Shown piece after piece: positions 21,202 to 33,532 of a stretch of DNA of 64,000 bases (position 1 is the stretch's first letter; each line of letters begins with the position of its first letter). The stretch covers positions 46,593,786 to 46,657,785 of the forward strand of contig OY747702.1 in the NCBI GenBank assembly GCA_963556495.2. Reading direction: 5' to 3'. A program made the position numbers and the translations under genes. The stretch comes from Valencia hispanica. Taxonomy: Eukaryota; Chordata; Actinopteri; Cyprinodontiformes; Valenciidae. Below the pieces are notes generated by a model, which saw only the letters and a program-made list of their open reading frames with translations, made no database searches and was not told where the DNA came from.

Positions 21202-23043
21202 TATATAAAATGTTGGAGACTTCCTTCAGCCAGTTGACAGTTTGCCGACATTAGTCGGCATCTAATCAAAAGGATATGAAATGGCATATTGGAATTTTTT
21301 TAGCAGTTTTGATAGCATAATTATGTAAATCCTGGATATAACTTGATGCTGGTAATCTATGTTTCATTTGAATGTTCTCTAATCTCTGAAAAGCCCAAAA
21401 GAAGTTACCTGGAGTCATGATAGCAAGACAGATGACAATGATAAAGAGCACAGCAAATGCAGTCATGGAAGGAGATGTTTTGTTGAAAAAAAGGAAAAAT
21501 GTCCCCATATGAAAGCTGGTCGAGTGGTGGGGAAAATGTGTCTTTAAATATATTGTTGCTTTCATAAACCCCTGTAAATCAAATAATTGGAATAGAAATC
21601 CCTGGATGCAAACAGCCCGTTGCAGTTTGCTTTTATCATTTGGTCATTAAAATGAATACGTTTTTTGGGAAAACTGAGAGCATTCCAGTTGAATACTGCA
21701 AAAACCATTTAAATGGAAAATCCAAACTATGCAAAACCATGTTTTGTTGCATAATCAGTTGTTTAAGGAGCAGCATGATGCTAAACTGAACTTCAAATCT
21801 GATCTTTTTGTCGTTTCAATGTTAGTAGTCGACAGGACCATGAGACAATTTCCCCAACTTTAAATATGGTAAACTGTTTTTTATTCTCTAAATCCTTAGA
21901 CAGATTGCCGGGTTAAAAAGGTCTACCAACTGATAATTCTGTGGAGATTGTTTGCTCCGCTGGTGGAGATGATGATTGCAATATGTTTAAAGCTTCCAGA
22001 TGTGAAATCTTAATCAAAATGAACGCTCACAAGATCAGTAAAACTCAATGAGGTGGAATCCTGATCTAAGCTAAATAATCCATCTAATTTTCTCCCTGCA
22101 CGAAGCCATAAAAGCTAGCATTTATTCACCAGTGATGTCTTTTTATTCATCGATATAGCACTTTAGTGAGACATGGAAATGAAGTGAGCTACATTCATTG
22201 ACAGAAACTGAATGAGGGGTAGATGAGAGGGCGACAGGTGCAGGACACTAGTGCCTTTGTGTCACATCCTCTTCACATCCCTAATGGAGCTAATCACAAA
22301 TTGCATTTAGCCCCGTGTTAAAAATACAGTTTGACTAATAAGTAGCTGCACAGTCTTGTTTTCTGTGAAACTTCTTTATTCACACATGCCAGGCAGTTTG
22401 TGTGTGTGTGTGTGTGAGTTTGTTTGACACTGGAGTCAGTTTTTGTCAGTGTATTTTTGCTCACGGTTCAGTCAGGCTTGGTTCTATTTGGGACACTGAT
22501 GAAAGGGAACGGGGACAAAAAGTGGCTTATTCCTAACTGAAGGCATTGTCTGTGTCAATGGGCTTTCGAAGTGTTTTATCAGCAGAGGACAAAATGGTTG
22601 TGTGAAATTTGCTGTGCAGGCTTAACTGAATTGGCAGTGGAAGAACTCTATTCTTTTCAAGATGTCTTGCTCAGGGGTGTACAATTTCCACCGTTCACAC
22701 TTTGCTTGGTATGTGTTTCTTATTTGCAGCCTATTGATCTGGTTCTCGTTGGGCCTTTGGTCACAGTGAGGTTATTTCATATTTCTTCTCTCTTATAGCA
22801 CCAGTCTTTGAAGTCCGATATGATTATGTAAATGTGCTATGAGGATCTAAAATGTGAGTCGCCAACTGCCCACCCGGAAGATAAAGAAAAAGGATTTTTT
22901 TAAACTGTTTTTTGGAATTAAACAAAGCAGATGAGTAAGAGCCTCTATTGAAAATCAACTGTAGAATAAAAAAAAATTAAGTTGGCAATAAGCTTTTAAA
23001 TCAGGTTCATGATGTAGTTGTTGAAGCAAAATGCTGAAATCTG
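21202..23043. other. Gene-free stretch
   Basis: No repeat family or exon recognised apart from a (GT)n run at about 22397-22416. Confidence 0.5.
22397..22416. repeat. (GT)n microsatellite
   Basis: About nine GT units. Confidence 0.9.
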
Positions 23044-23403
23044 ATGAATATTAAAAAGAGAGATCACATTTCTCCTGTTTTAGCTTCCCTTCATTGGCTC
23101 CCTGTTAAATCCAGAATAGAATTTAAGATCCTTCTTCTTACATACAAAGCCCTTAATAATCAAGCTCCATCATCCATCAGAGATCTAATTGTTTCATATG
23201 TTCCTAACAGAGCACTTTGCTCTCAGACTGCAGGTTTACTTGTAGTTCCTAGGATTTCTAAAAGTAGAATGGGAGGCAGATCTTTTAGTTATCAGGCTCC
23301 TCTCCTGTGGAACCAGCTCCCAGTTTTAGTCCATGAGGCAGACACTCTGTTTACTTTTAAGGCCAGGCTTAAAACTTTCCTTTTTGATAAAGCTTATAGT
23401 TAG
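23044..23403 (+). CDS. L2-like LINE ORF2, C-terminal fragment
   Basis: Codes for the last 119 residues of an L2-like reverse-transcriptase polyprotein: RDHISPVLASLHWLPV, KSRIEFKILLLTYKALN, then SRMGGRSFSYQAPLLWNQLP and TFKARLKTFLFDKAYS before the stop. Endonuclease and reverse-transcriptase domains are missing, so no enzymatic activity is possible. The ATG used is simply the first in the truncated frame. The frame is intact, so the copy is not very old. Confidence 0.82.
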   Translation: MNIKKRDHISPVLASLHWLPVKSRIEFKILLLTYKALNNQAPSSIRDLIVSYVPNRALCSQTAGLLVVPRISKSRMGGRSFSYQAPLLWNQLPVLVHEADTLFTFKARLKTFLFDKAYS

Positions 23404-24114
23404 AGTGGCTAAGGTCATCCTGAGCTATCTCTGTAGTTATGCTGCTATAGGCTTAGACTGCTGGAGGACAGACTTACCAATTTTCTTCACTCTGCTACTT
23501 CCTTTTCTACTACGACTCTCCAGTTGTATTACAGTACATTCTGTTATTTCGACTGTTAACTTTGTTTTCTCTCAGTGTTTTTCTCTCCATAGAAGATATA
23601 CCTGGTCTGGTATCCTGCTTGGCTGCAATGCCCTGTTGGACGGGGGGCATCGACTGGGATGATGCTCCCAGTAACTGAACATCCACTGTGTCCTGTTATC
23701 AACTTTTTACTTTCTGTAACATAGAAAGTTCTCTTATATCAGATCTTCTGTTCCTTCTGTGTCTCTGCTCTGTCTTCTCAAACCCCCAGACGGTCGTGGC
23801 AGATGGCCGCTCCTACTGAGCCTGGTTCTGTTGGAGGTTTCTTCCTGTTAAAGGGGAGTTTTTCCTCTCCACCGTCGCTACATGCTTGCTCAGTATGAGG
23901 GATTGCTGGAGGATTGCTGTGGTTGGAAAGTCTGCATCAACGGGGCCCAACCTCACGCCAATGACTGACGCAATCTGCTGGGATTCCTTAAATAGGAAAC
24001 TTTTTAACTGATCGGAATGTTTGTATAAATGTATTGAAATGATTTCTTGTTAAGTGCGTTGAGATGACATCTGTTGTGAATTGGCGCTATATAAATAAAC
24101 TGAATTGAATTGAA
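23044..24114 (+). mobile_element. 5'-truncated L2-like LINE, 3' end
   Basis: C-terminal ORF2 coding sequence is followed by a long 3' UTR ending GGCGCTATATAAATAAACTG and GAATT repeats near 24114. The minus-strand fragment at 53552-53829 is the 3' end of the same family. Confidence 0.85.
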
Positions 24115-24869
24115 ATCCGAATATGATTTAGGGGCCCCTCTTCCTGTTGAAATCATCTCCACCACTAACATTGTTTCAGTACATATTTGGTGGAATAGTA
24201 GAGAAGGGGCCAAGTTTAATTGGTCGAGCTTAAAAGTTGTCTCTGATAGTTGGTTAATTAATTTTTGGTTTAAGCTGAATTGTATTTGTGAACAAACCGA
24301 GCTCAAACACAAAGATTAAACTTATAGCATCAGATTGTAGCTATGGTGTTGTATTAGCTAAAGGTAGCTAATACTTGCTGCTATGCTTGTAGCCTTTTAT
24401 GAGCAAGTAGACATTACCTAAAACTATGACATCACCTAACATGCTCACAATAGCATTTTAGTTAATAATAGGGAACAGTCCAGAATGCTTAACTTTGCTA
24501 GTATGTTAGGATTAGATGTTGCCTTCCATGCTAGTAATATCATGTTAGTCTCCAGCAGATAATGATAAATGCTATGGTAACATGGTAATATATGCTGTCA
24601 TTAGCTAAAGGCTAATGTAGCAGTTAATGTATATAGTATATTTATATTGAAGTCCAAAATTCAGACCCACGGCAGATTTAGTCTTAAAGTACAACTTGCA
24701 GGTTAGAGCCCCCTTTAAACAACTGTTTAGAGAAGTATATTAAGAATCGTTTCTAAATACAAATTTACTCATACATAAATTATTTTAGCTTTCGGACTTG
24801 TTGAGAGAATATCTAACCTCCGCCAGACATAGCAGAAGGGAGACCTGGTGGTTAAGCTGACAAATTTGT
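24115..24869. other. Gene-free stretch rich in GCTAA/TAGCTA words
   Basis: Between 24330 and 24620 short words such as TTAGCTAAAGG and ATGCTAGTA recur without a fixed period. No gene is seen. Confidence 0.45.
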
Positions 24870-25299
24870 TATTGTTAGTCACTTTTAAGTCGCTGCATGC
24901 GTTTGGGCCACCCTACTTGGCGCAGCTTCTTCGTCCTCACGTTCCGGCGCGTTCCCTGAGGTCTTCTGAGAAGCACCTTCTGAAGGTCCGTCCTGCCCGC
25001 TACAAGGCTCATGGGGAGCGCCCCCAGGTTGTGGATCCAGCTCCCCCTGATGGTTAGACTCGCCCCATCTCTCTGTATTTTTTAAACCCGTTTAAAACGA
25101 TATTTTTATACCCAGGCTTTTAGTTCGGCTGAGGCAGTTTGACCCCAGTAGGTTATCATTTTTATTGCCCTGCATGTTTGTTATATGCTGTTTATAGTTT
25201 TTTTCCCTGTATCTGTGGTTTTTATTTGTGTACAGCACTTTGGTTGGCGCTATCGTCGTTTTTAAATGTGCTTTATAAATAAATGATGATGATGATGAA
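24870..25299 (+). mobile_element. LINE 3' end fragment with (GAT)n tail
   Basis: One frame reads FKSLHAFGPPYLAQLLRPHV, then PARSLRSSEKHLLKVRPARY, a C-terminal motif shared by several LINE clades (PPYLAxLL...RSLRSS). A 3' UTR follows, ending TTTATAAATAAATGATGATG, i.e. a short tandem GAT tail. The clade is not assigned. It differs from the L2-like element just upstream. Confidence 0.7.
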
Positions 25300-25493
25300 A
25301 TTTCAAGGAAGTGGTGTGCTGAACAATCACAGGCTTGCGCTCTCAATGGCTTTCAATGGACATTTAATAAATTAAGCGTGTCTCTGTCACTCTGCCTGTC
25401 GCAGAGTGCTTGTGTCGTCTGATGATAGCGCTGCATGTCTCCGCACCCCCTCTGATGGAGAAGTTTAAACTAGGGTTAACTGTCTTGTTTTTG

Positions 25494-25620
25494 GACTGTG
25501 GGCACAAGCAAGAGATCCTAGAGAGAACCCATGCAGGCATGCACTGGGAGAGCATCCAAGCTCCCAGGCCCATCTTGCTCCAAAGCAGCAATGCGACCAA
25601 CTGTGCTACTGTGCAGCCCA
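25494..25620 (-). mobile_element. SINE fragment, minus strand, tRNA-like head
   Basis: Matches the head half of the SINE at 32307-32605 in the same orientation: GAGAGAACCCATGCAGGCAT, CAACTGTGCTACTGTGCAGC. Part of the B-box region is missing. Confidence 0.65.
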
Positions 25621-25921
25621 AGAAAAAAAATGTTGGCAAAAGTAAAAGATTACTTTCAACCTAAATTTATCAGCAGCATGAATTAAGTGCACACTGATGG
25701 CCATGGCCTGATAACACCAACAAAACCAAAATAACCACAAAAAGTAAAGATCAGATCAACAGGTTACCAAAGCAGACACCCTCTTCTATAGGGCAGAGGT
25801 AGATCTTGTCCATGAAGATCAGAGAAAGTGAGCATCCCTGGTGGATCTAGCCCTTCTATGACCATCACTGAATAAGATTCATAAGATAATACCTGAAAAC
25901 ATATTTAACTCTCTTTTTTAG

Positions 25922-26078
25922 AGCTGTGAAACAGGAAGATGTTAACAGGATTAAAGAACGACAAGCTTTTTATGCAGAACAACTTACAACTGCTTTGTTA
26001 ACCAGCCATGGCCTAAGAAATGAGGATGTGGCCCACCTTCTCACCCGATTCACTGTAAATCCTATTATGGACTTGTAA
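25922..26078 (+). CDS. Candidate terminal coding exon, unrecognised protein
   Basis: A splice-acceptor-like sequence (pyrimidine run CTCTTTTTTAG ending at 25921) is followed by a frame of 51 codons to TAA at 26076-26078. The predicted residues look protein-like, charged and partly helical: AVKQEDVNRIKERQAFY, AEQLTTALLTSHGLRNEDVA, HLLTRFTVNPIMDL. The exon would start in phase 2 with one leftover base. No repeat family is recognised here, and the stretch is bordered by a SINE fragment upstream and a Tc1 remnant downstream. I do not recognise the protein. Alternatives are a chance open frame (a run this long is not rare) or a piece of an unrecognised transposon. No upstream exon could be linked to it. 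Confidence 0.35.
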
Positions 26079-26384
26079 GGCATTCAAAACAGATTAAATC
26101 TACAGTGAAGGAGGAAAAAGGATGCTGTTGTCAGCGCCTGAATTAAACATTGTGCTGCACACTGAGGAGTCCCTGAGGACCACAAAACTCTAATTTTCTT
26201 TAAGAAACACTAAGTGAGGTTAATAGACTTTTGAACAGACTTTATTAAAAAAAACATCCTCAAGAAGTGTGGCTTACCTTCTAGATCTCCCCTCTTTGCT
26301 CCTCTTTATGTGGAGACACTGTCCTATTTTTTGCAGTAAAAACCAAGTATAACACTAAATTCCTTCTTCAAGGAAAAACATACA

Positions 26385-27460
26385 TTGTCTAGTCAAAGTA
26401 TTCTCCATGAACACACAATTAAAACAAACATAAGTTTATTTTATTGGGTATTGAAGTTATAGATCAGACCAAAGTAGTGAACTATTGTAAAGATAAAGGG
26501 AAAAATACACGATTATAAAAAAAATTACTGCTGCAATTTTTTTGGTAGTTTGTCTCAATCATCTTTGCTCATGTAGGGACTGAAATGGCTATATCAGATG
26601 GGTTGGACAATGTGTTTGGACGTTTCTTATCAAGTCTTGCGAAAAATGCTTATTGCATTTTGATCTAGACTTTGACTGGGTAATTGTAACCCAAATAATA
26701 TGCTTTTATGTAAATCTCTCAGTTGTAGCTCTTCTTTACAAGATCTTTAAGGCTTTAAGTCTTTTGGAGCGTTCTACAGGTCTTCTTCCAGGATTGTCGG
26801 AGCATTCTGCTGCCACCACCACGTTTCACTGTGGGGAAACATGGTGTCTGAGGAGCTGTGCAGTGTTAGTTCGGTGTTAGGCCAACAAAATAAATCTATT
26901 TTACAGAAGATCTCATTTTACCAGAACACTTTCCTACAGATGTTGTTGCTTCCCCTATGTGGCTTAAATTTTAACTTCTTAGGAGTTTTTCTTTTAGGAA
27001 TGGCGTCATTATTGCCACTTCTATAAAGACTAAATGAATAATTCTCAAAACTAAGCTGTGAATCTTTGCAGCTTCTACAGAGTTACCCGCTTCTCTGATC
27101 AGCACCCGACTGTCAGTTTAACTGAAAGCTGTGTTCCATGCTCTTCATGATGCTGTTTGTTCTTTAATCTTCTCTCAAAAACCCCTGACACCTTCAGAGA
27201 ACAGCTATACTGAGCTTAAACTATACATTGGAAGACTCTATGTAGAAACAAAGTGACTTCCGATGGATTTAGGGGTATTAGAGTAAAGGATTCTGAATGC
27301 AACTGACTTTTAAAGACCATGCATTGTTTTCCTTTGACTTCACTGGTTGGACTACCACATTGTGTACGTCGGTCACACAAAATCCAGATAAAACACGTTG
27401 AAGTTTTGAGTTGTGACATGGCGCAATGTGAAAAAGTTCAGCCTCATGTAAAACAAAATT
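26385..27460 (-). mobile_element. Strongly decayed Tc1-type transposon, transposase antisense
   Basis: Landmarks of the same Tc1 family as 9077-10419 appear in order on the plus strand: GCTGCCACCACCACGTTTCA, then CTGTGAATCTTTGCAGCTTC, CTTCATGATGCTGTTTGTTC, and a terminal region reading ATGTGAAAAAGTTCAGCC. No usable frame remains and the ends are too diverged to place exactly. Confidence 0.65.
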
Positions 27461-30400
27461 AGATCTCAGTCTCTTCATTTGCTCAGGAGGCCTACTGATA
27501 CCAAATTATGTCTCCTGGATTTTACATTGTAACAGTCATTGTTGCATTGTTCAGTTTTGCACATTAAGTGGGTTTTTTCCCCTTCACATTTTGCTGCAAA
27601 AGAGTGAAAGCAAAGTACAGGAGACTTAGAATGACAAGGACAAGTGGTAATTTTACAGTGGTTGAGCTTGTTCCTTACTGGGTGACAGGTGAAAAGTGTT
27701 TTTCCACAAAGTAAGTGATGACTTAAGCATTTAAGTTAAATGCCATCTGACTCACCACAGATATGGTGTGAGATAAAGCATGCCAAAGAAATGTCTGTTT
27801 TATAGAAATGTGAGGGTGGAAAAAAAATCAGTCTTTAACCATAAATAATGGAGCAAAAAATGTGGTGTTTCTATTGAACCTTAAGGCTGAGAACAATAAG
27901 TGCCGATATTAATGTCATTTTCTTCTATTAGTCTTAGTCGATCTCAGCATTTCCATTTAGTGTCCAAAAATCAATGCCGTGATTGCATTTGCTTTTCTTC
28001 TGTTAACCTCGACTAATATCATAACATAAAATCATAACACTATAAATGCCGTCTGTCTTGAAATGTCACTTGATTTTGTTTATTTCTTTGGGAGGTGGGG
28101 GGTAAGATGCTGAAAGCTCTGGAGGAAAGTTGCCATGCTTCTGTCAACATAACTCTGTAGCATTTAGCCTTGTGCCACCACGCTTTGCAACTGAACTATG
28201 GCATTTCAAGAATTCAAGGAAAATTAACTCTAGGAAACAGGCATACAAAAAAAAGACAGCTTGGTGATTTGTGGAAAGAACATCCTGTAGGATGGCTTGA
28301 ACCCACTTAGTGCCACATAGCACAGATAGAACAAGGACAAGGTTGGCTGGCATCTGTTTGTCCTCTGCCAGACTCCTGACAGGTTTGGGTAGGAGGTGAT
28401 GAAGAGGGTTGCGCCGCTCTGATAAGGAGCGGCTCATTTCAGATGTATCATGTGACAGTCATGATTGGATTTAGACACGTAAAACTAAGCACTTGAGGAG
28501 GATTGAAACCTCATATACTGTGTGTGGATTTAAAAAATGTGTGTGGGTGTCTGAAATTGAAATTGGTGCTAAGATTACTCTCCTTTTATAAAGCTTGCGT
28601 CTGAAGGCACACACTTAAGGTTGATGTGGAGGATTATTTTTTTATATGGATTTTCTTTTGAATACAGTAAAATGACGTGAGCAGAATCAGTTGCACAATT
28701 CTGGAAAGACCTCCTTATTTATCCACATTTATTATATATATATAGTGTAGTATTATTAAAAAACTAGATAAATTAATTACACTTTATTAATCCCTCATAA
28801 TCCAAGAAGATAAATACTTCCCTGATACTCGGAAAAATAAGGGGCTACTATTTTCACTCTCAGAAATTGTGCTACTTTCTCTCAAAACTCTACTCTAATT
28901 CTAGAAAAATTAAATAAATCTTCCTTTAAATACTGTCCTCTGCTCCCTCTCCCAACTATGCTTCTATGCTCACATTTATTGTTTCTTTCACAAATATCTC
29001 CTGCTGTTTTTTTTAAAATGTGTAATGGAAGGGGTCGCCAAGAAGTGACATTTTAACCTTTTATTTAAACAGTTTGAGCCTTTTATGATTAGATGAAGCT
29101 TTAAAATTAGAGGGATGTTTCATTTAATGACGTGATACTGACTTGATGGCTGTTTAACTGTTTTGATGGTTCGAGAACTTAACCAGGATTCTTACCTGGT
29201 TAATGTGTAAAAAATGTCTGTGGCTTGGTAACATGCAAGTGTTACTTCAGCCTTAAACGATCCTTTACAATACATATACTGTCTTGTGTTGTCTACTGAC
29301 TGGTTGGATGTCTTTGACTGATTGGAACTTTCTGTAGAAAGGACATCTGAGTTCAAGTCACTAACAAGACACGTGCGATTTTTGGGGGCAGCCTGATCAG
29401 TTGTTCCGTTGAGATATTTTTGGAGTATGCACTATTTGTGGTGGCCCTGCGAATCACAGAGAGATGATTTTGTTCCTGTAATTTGTTTTTAGACTGGTTG
29501 AGTGATTGATAAATATACGAGATTGATTGACTGATTATTTGTATAGTAGTGCCGTAATATCTGTTACACTCACATGCTACTCACGCTCAAACTTCTGCAT
29601 TTGAGGGAATCCAATCACAGCTCTGTTCCCTCTGCTCGCTGAAGTTCTTTCTCTTTTTTTGGAACGGAGTGCATACTTCACCCAGTAAAAGTTCCATCCA
29701 ATAAAACGTTTTCTGCAAGCTCGAGTTTTTTTAATTAGAGAGCAGAGTTTTGTGGAAACGCAGTGAAATATCTGAGAGTTACACAAAAGGTAAATGTAGG
29801 AAAATTTATGTTTTTAGATTTTGGGAATAAGATTACCATACAGAAAACTACCCTTAATAAGTATGCTTGAAAGGAATGCATTATTATAGGGTTAGCTTGG
29901 GCGATTTCATAAAATGTGTTTGCAATATAATAAAAAAATGCGGTACATTAAACCTTTTCTTGAAGTTTAGAGACACATAATTAGTGTCAACACTGCAAAC
30001 AGCAGAAACGCATCATGTGTTCTGTCTCTGACTGTCATTATTCAGTGGTGATGTTGCTTTCCAGCATTGCTCTGTCAGCAGTGTTCTTGAAAGATTTATA
30101 CTCATGGCAAGAGTCCAGCTGTTTCTCAGTATCATGTCTAACAAGAAAAGAAAAGATGGAGGAGTTGCACATTTCTACAGTAAAAGGAGGAAGTGGTAGG
30201 TATGGTGAAAGAATAAACCCAACCACCAGCAGGATACAGACATCCTGGTGGTAGAGGGACTGTGTGGATTTGTTTCTTTCACTCCGAGTGAATTGAATCT
30301 GTCTAAAAAGGCACCCGCAGTGTCATATGTTAAGAAACTGACTCGCCAGCATCGAGTTTTATATGCTTGTCTGTTTTTGCTACCAAATATTCTCATTATT

Positions 30401-32292
30401 CCTTAAACAAGCACAGGCTGCAGGTCTAACAAAAACCTTCTGCAGTAAATACCCAGTATCTGGGATCACTTCTTAAAATAATAGTTTTGTTTCTGTTATA
30501 CATTTTTCATTTTGGTATTTTGATATTTTGGGGTGCTTTCAAATACACACACCACTCTATTTTTATTTGTAAAACATAAAAAAAGCATGCATCAGTTCTG
30601 TCTCTCCGTTGATGCATCAATTTGTGATGGTTTTTCTTACGAGTAAAATACACTAACGTGAGAGGAAAGGTAGCCTACTGCAAGCGACTGTATGACAAGC
30701 AGCCAAAGTCCAAAGAGAAACTTTGAATTTCAGGTTGCAAAGCTACTGATTATGCTCACTTCAAGAGATTGGCTCAGTTGAATAAAAGTTCTACTAGAAT
30801 TAGGTATTGCTGTGTACATCCATATCCTTGGGGCCTGCAGAAACATCTGAAACATGTAAACATCTCTCACAGATCAATTGTGGAAAATAACAGCTGTTCA
30901 ATAAATTGGATCTGCCTTTTAGTCACAGTCGTAAAATATGCAGAACTTACACAACCAGCTAATTGATTGAACCTCCCTTTAGTCATTCATTTATTCAATC
31001 AATTATTTTCCTCTAACAACTTTTAACAAACATGTTAAGCTGTATATTTGAAAAGGTGTTTTTATTTCAGAGTTTCAGAGAAGGCTTTAAAATGTCAATA
31101 GGTCAAGAATTGATCCAAGTAAGATTTTCCCTTTTCACTCTAATTGTACATTTAGAAGGTCACATTGATGCTGATTCAGTTTCTAGCTATACTTTCCGCT
31201 CTGTATGGAAAGAAAACACGGTATGCGCAGCACATTCTACTGTGCAATTAGATTATGTTGTGTATTAGAGTAACGGAGGATATGCTATGATAAAATTAGT
31301 AAAGATTTTCCACAGTCATGACAATTTTCTTGATACACCGCAGTGTTTCTCCAGCAGTTGTGAAGCAATGAGGCCAAAGCAAATGCAAGAAAATGCAAGA
31401 GAAAGGTGTTAGTTATTTTCACAAGACATGAAGAATTAGCTCTGCCAGTGAAATTGAAGCTCTGGACAGACAGTAGTTTTAAAGTCCTCAAATTTAGAAA
31501 TCTATGCAAAACAAGCTATTGTTCTTGCAGTTATGAACATATTAAGCAGCACTGCAATGAGATTTACATGTTGTTTTACTTCGAACATTTGACTCTGAAG
31601 AGTACCAAACTTTCTGGTAGTTAATTGGCTCCATAAGCGGAGTTATTTGGGCTGAACCATTTGATAAATGTATCTTCATTTCTATGGTTTTAATATTATT
31701 TTTATATATCTATATGTTTCAAATAAAGAGTTGTAAGCAGTTTACACCAATATTAGAAAAGAAAAAATATAAACTCAAAAATCCTTTTTTTGTGTGTGTG
31801 TGCTGAGAAGTACCAGCAAGTATTTCCTATAGGTTTTAGATTTTATTAATAGGACAGCATGGATGTGGCGATGAACAGGGAGAAGAATCTGTGCCTATCT
31901 TGTTTATTCAGCTCATACAACATGTTTCTAATAGTCCGCCATAAAGATTAAAGGCTCAAATCAAGCCAGTCATTTATTTATCAGCTGTCTTCTCCCATCA
32001 GTACTGTAATGGCTGAAAAGTCAAACAACACTATAATGACTTTGCAGAGAAAATCAATTTTAATTGCTAAAAGTGTGTGCGCTGTGGGAGGTTTTCTCAC
32101 AGGGATTCCTCAGTGACAGAACACTAAATGATGTGTCATTACGAGGAAAAGATTTAAGAGCCCCCATGCAGCACCTTATAGGAGGAGTTCTAATGCCATG
32201 CCTTATAAATAATGAACTTTTTCAACTTTTTGGTAAAAACACAAACTTCAATGTGTTTTATTGCGATTTCAAGAGAGAAGTACCTTAACTAG
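27461..32292. other. Long gene-free stretch
   Basis: Nearly 5 kb with only short random open frames. No transposon ends, SINE boxes or convincing exons seen. Candidate frames near 28144-28437, 29577-29786 and 30015-30254 are not recognised and lack supporting splice or start signals. Confidence 0.5.
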
Positions 32293-32306
32293 TGAATAGA
32301 GTCCAT
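32293..32306. repeat. Left target-site duplication of the SINE
   Basis: TGAATAGAGTCCAT, identical to 32606-32619. Confidence 0.9.
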
Positions 32307-32605
32307 CCCTCCATTATCTGTACCCGTCCATCCTGCAGGGTTGCAGGGTTGCTGGTGCATATCTCTAGCAGTCACGGGGCGAGAGGCGAGGTACACCCTG
32401 GACAGGTATCCAGTCCATGCACACACACTCATACCTAAGGGCAATTTATAGAGACAAAATTCACCTAACAGTCATGGGATTGTGAGAGGAAGCCGGAGTA
32501 CCCAGAGAGAACTCACGCATGCACAGGGAGAACATACAAATTCCATGCAGAAAGACCTTCTTCCTGCAAGGCAAGAGTGCTACCAACTGCGCCACTGTGC
32601 AGCCC
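32307..32605 (-). mobile_element. Full-length tRNA-derived SINE with perfect 14-bp TSD
   Basis: On the minus strand it starts GGGCTGCACAGTGGCGCAGT (tRNA-like head, A box) and runs through a body containing CCTGTCCAGGGTGTACCTCG-type sequence to a short ATGG-rich 3' end at 32307. Identical 14-bp flanks show that it was copied in by retrotransposition. It is the most complete of five related copies (15567, 25494, 36118, 42984 and this one). Confidence 0.85.
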
Positions 32606-32619
32606 TGAATAGAGTCCAT
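32606..32619. repeat. Right target-site duplication of the SINE
   Basis: TGAATAGAGTCCAT, identical to 32293-32306. Confidence 0.9.
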
Positions 32620-33532
32620 ATGTGAGTAATTTACAGTAAACATAAATCCAGCTGTTCTGTGGGCCAGGTCTGTAAAGAGGTTTAAAGCAGAGTAAAGTCA
32701 TAAAACAACACCCAGAGCTTGAAAAATGTTATGGAGCACAATTCAATCTATAATTCAAAAATGGAAAAAAGTATCATCACCAGAAACCTACACTAAATGT
32801 TGTAGGAGCATACATCAGCAAACAATCAAAATGTCTGTGGCAATTGGTCTGCAACCAGCGGCTCCACTGCCACAAGTGGCACTATGAACCTTCCATAATG
32901 TTTGTAAAAAACATTGGCTGAAAATGATAAATAATAAATAAATGTTTTTAAACATGAATATAATAGAAAAAAAAATCAAACAAAACGATCAGCTGTGAAA
33001 AACTATGGCAAAGCTATACAGCAAAGCTATATGAGCATAAACCAGTTTTAAAACAAAAATAATTATTTACGGAAGACCTTTTCAAAAGTAACTACTTAAT
33101 ACTGAACTTCCGTAACTGAAATAAAACATTTTTGGAAGCTGTTTTCTCCTCTTGGTAAATATTAGGAGCTTGAAGTTGATTTTAGTTAGTTAGCTGCGTT
33201 TTCTGCCTCAGTTGCTAGCTAGCTAACTATTGAAGCTTGCTTCAACATTTTGTTGACCTTAAAAAGAGTGATAGGTGGGGCTAATCTGGTTAACAAGCCA
33301 GCACTGACTAAGAGCTCTCAAGTTTAATGAAAAGTTCAGAGTGAGGTCGCCAGGGTTGAAGGAATAGATTGTCTAGATTTTTGCTGCACTGCCCGTTAAC
33401 ATCATTCTTCTCTCCCAACAGTTTTTGGTATAAAGAAAACTGCCTAGTTTTACATCCTCCTTACTACAAATAACCAATAGAAATGATAACGGGTTAAGCT
33501 TATAAAGAAATGATTTTGGCAAACACAAAAAA
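32620..33532. other. Gene-free stretch
   Basis: AT-rich. No gene or repeat family recognised. Confidence 0.5.
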
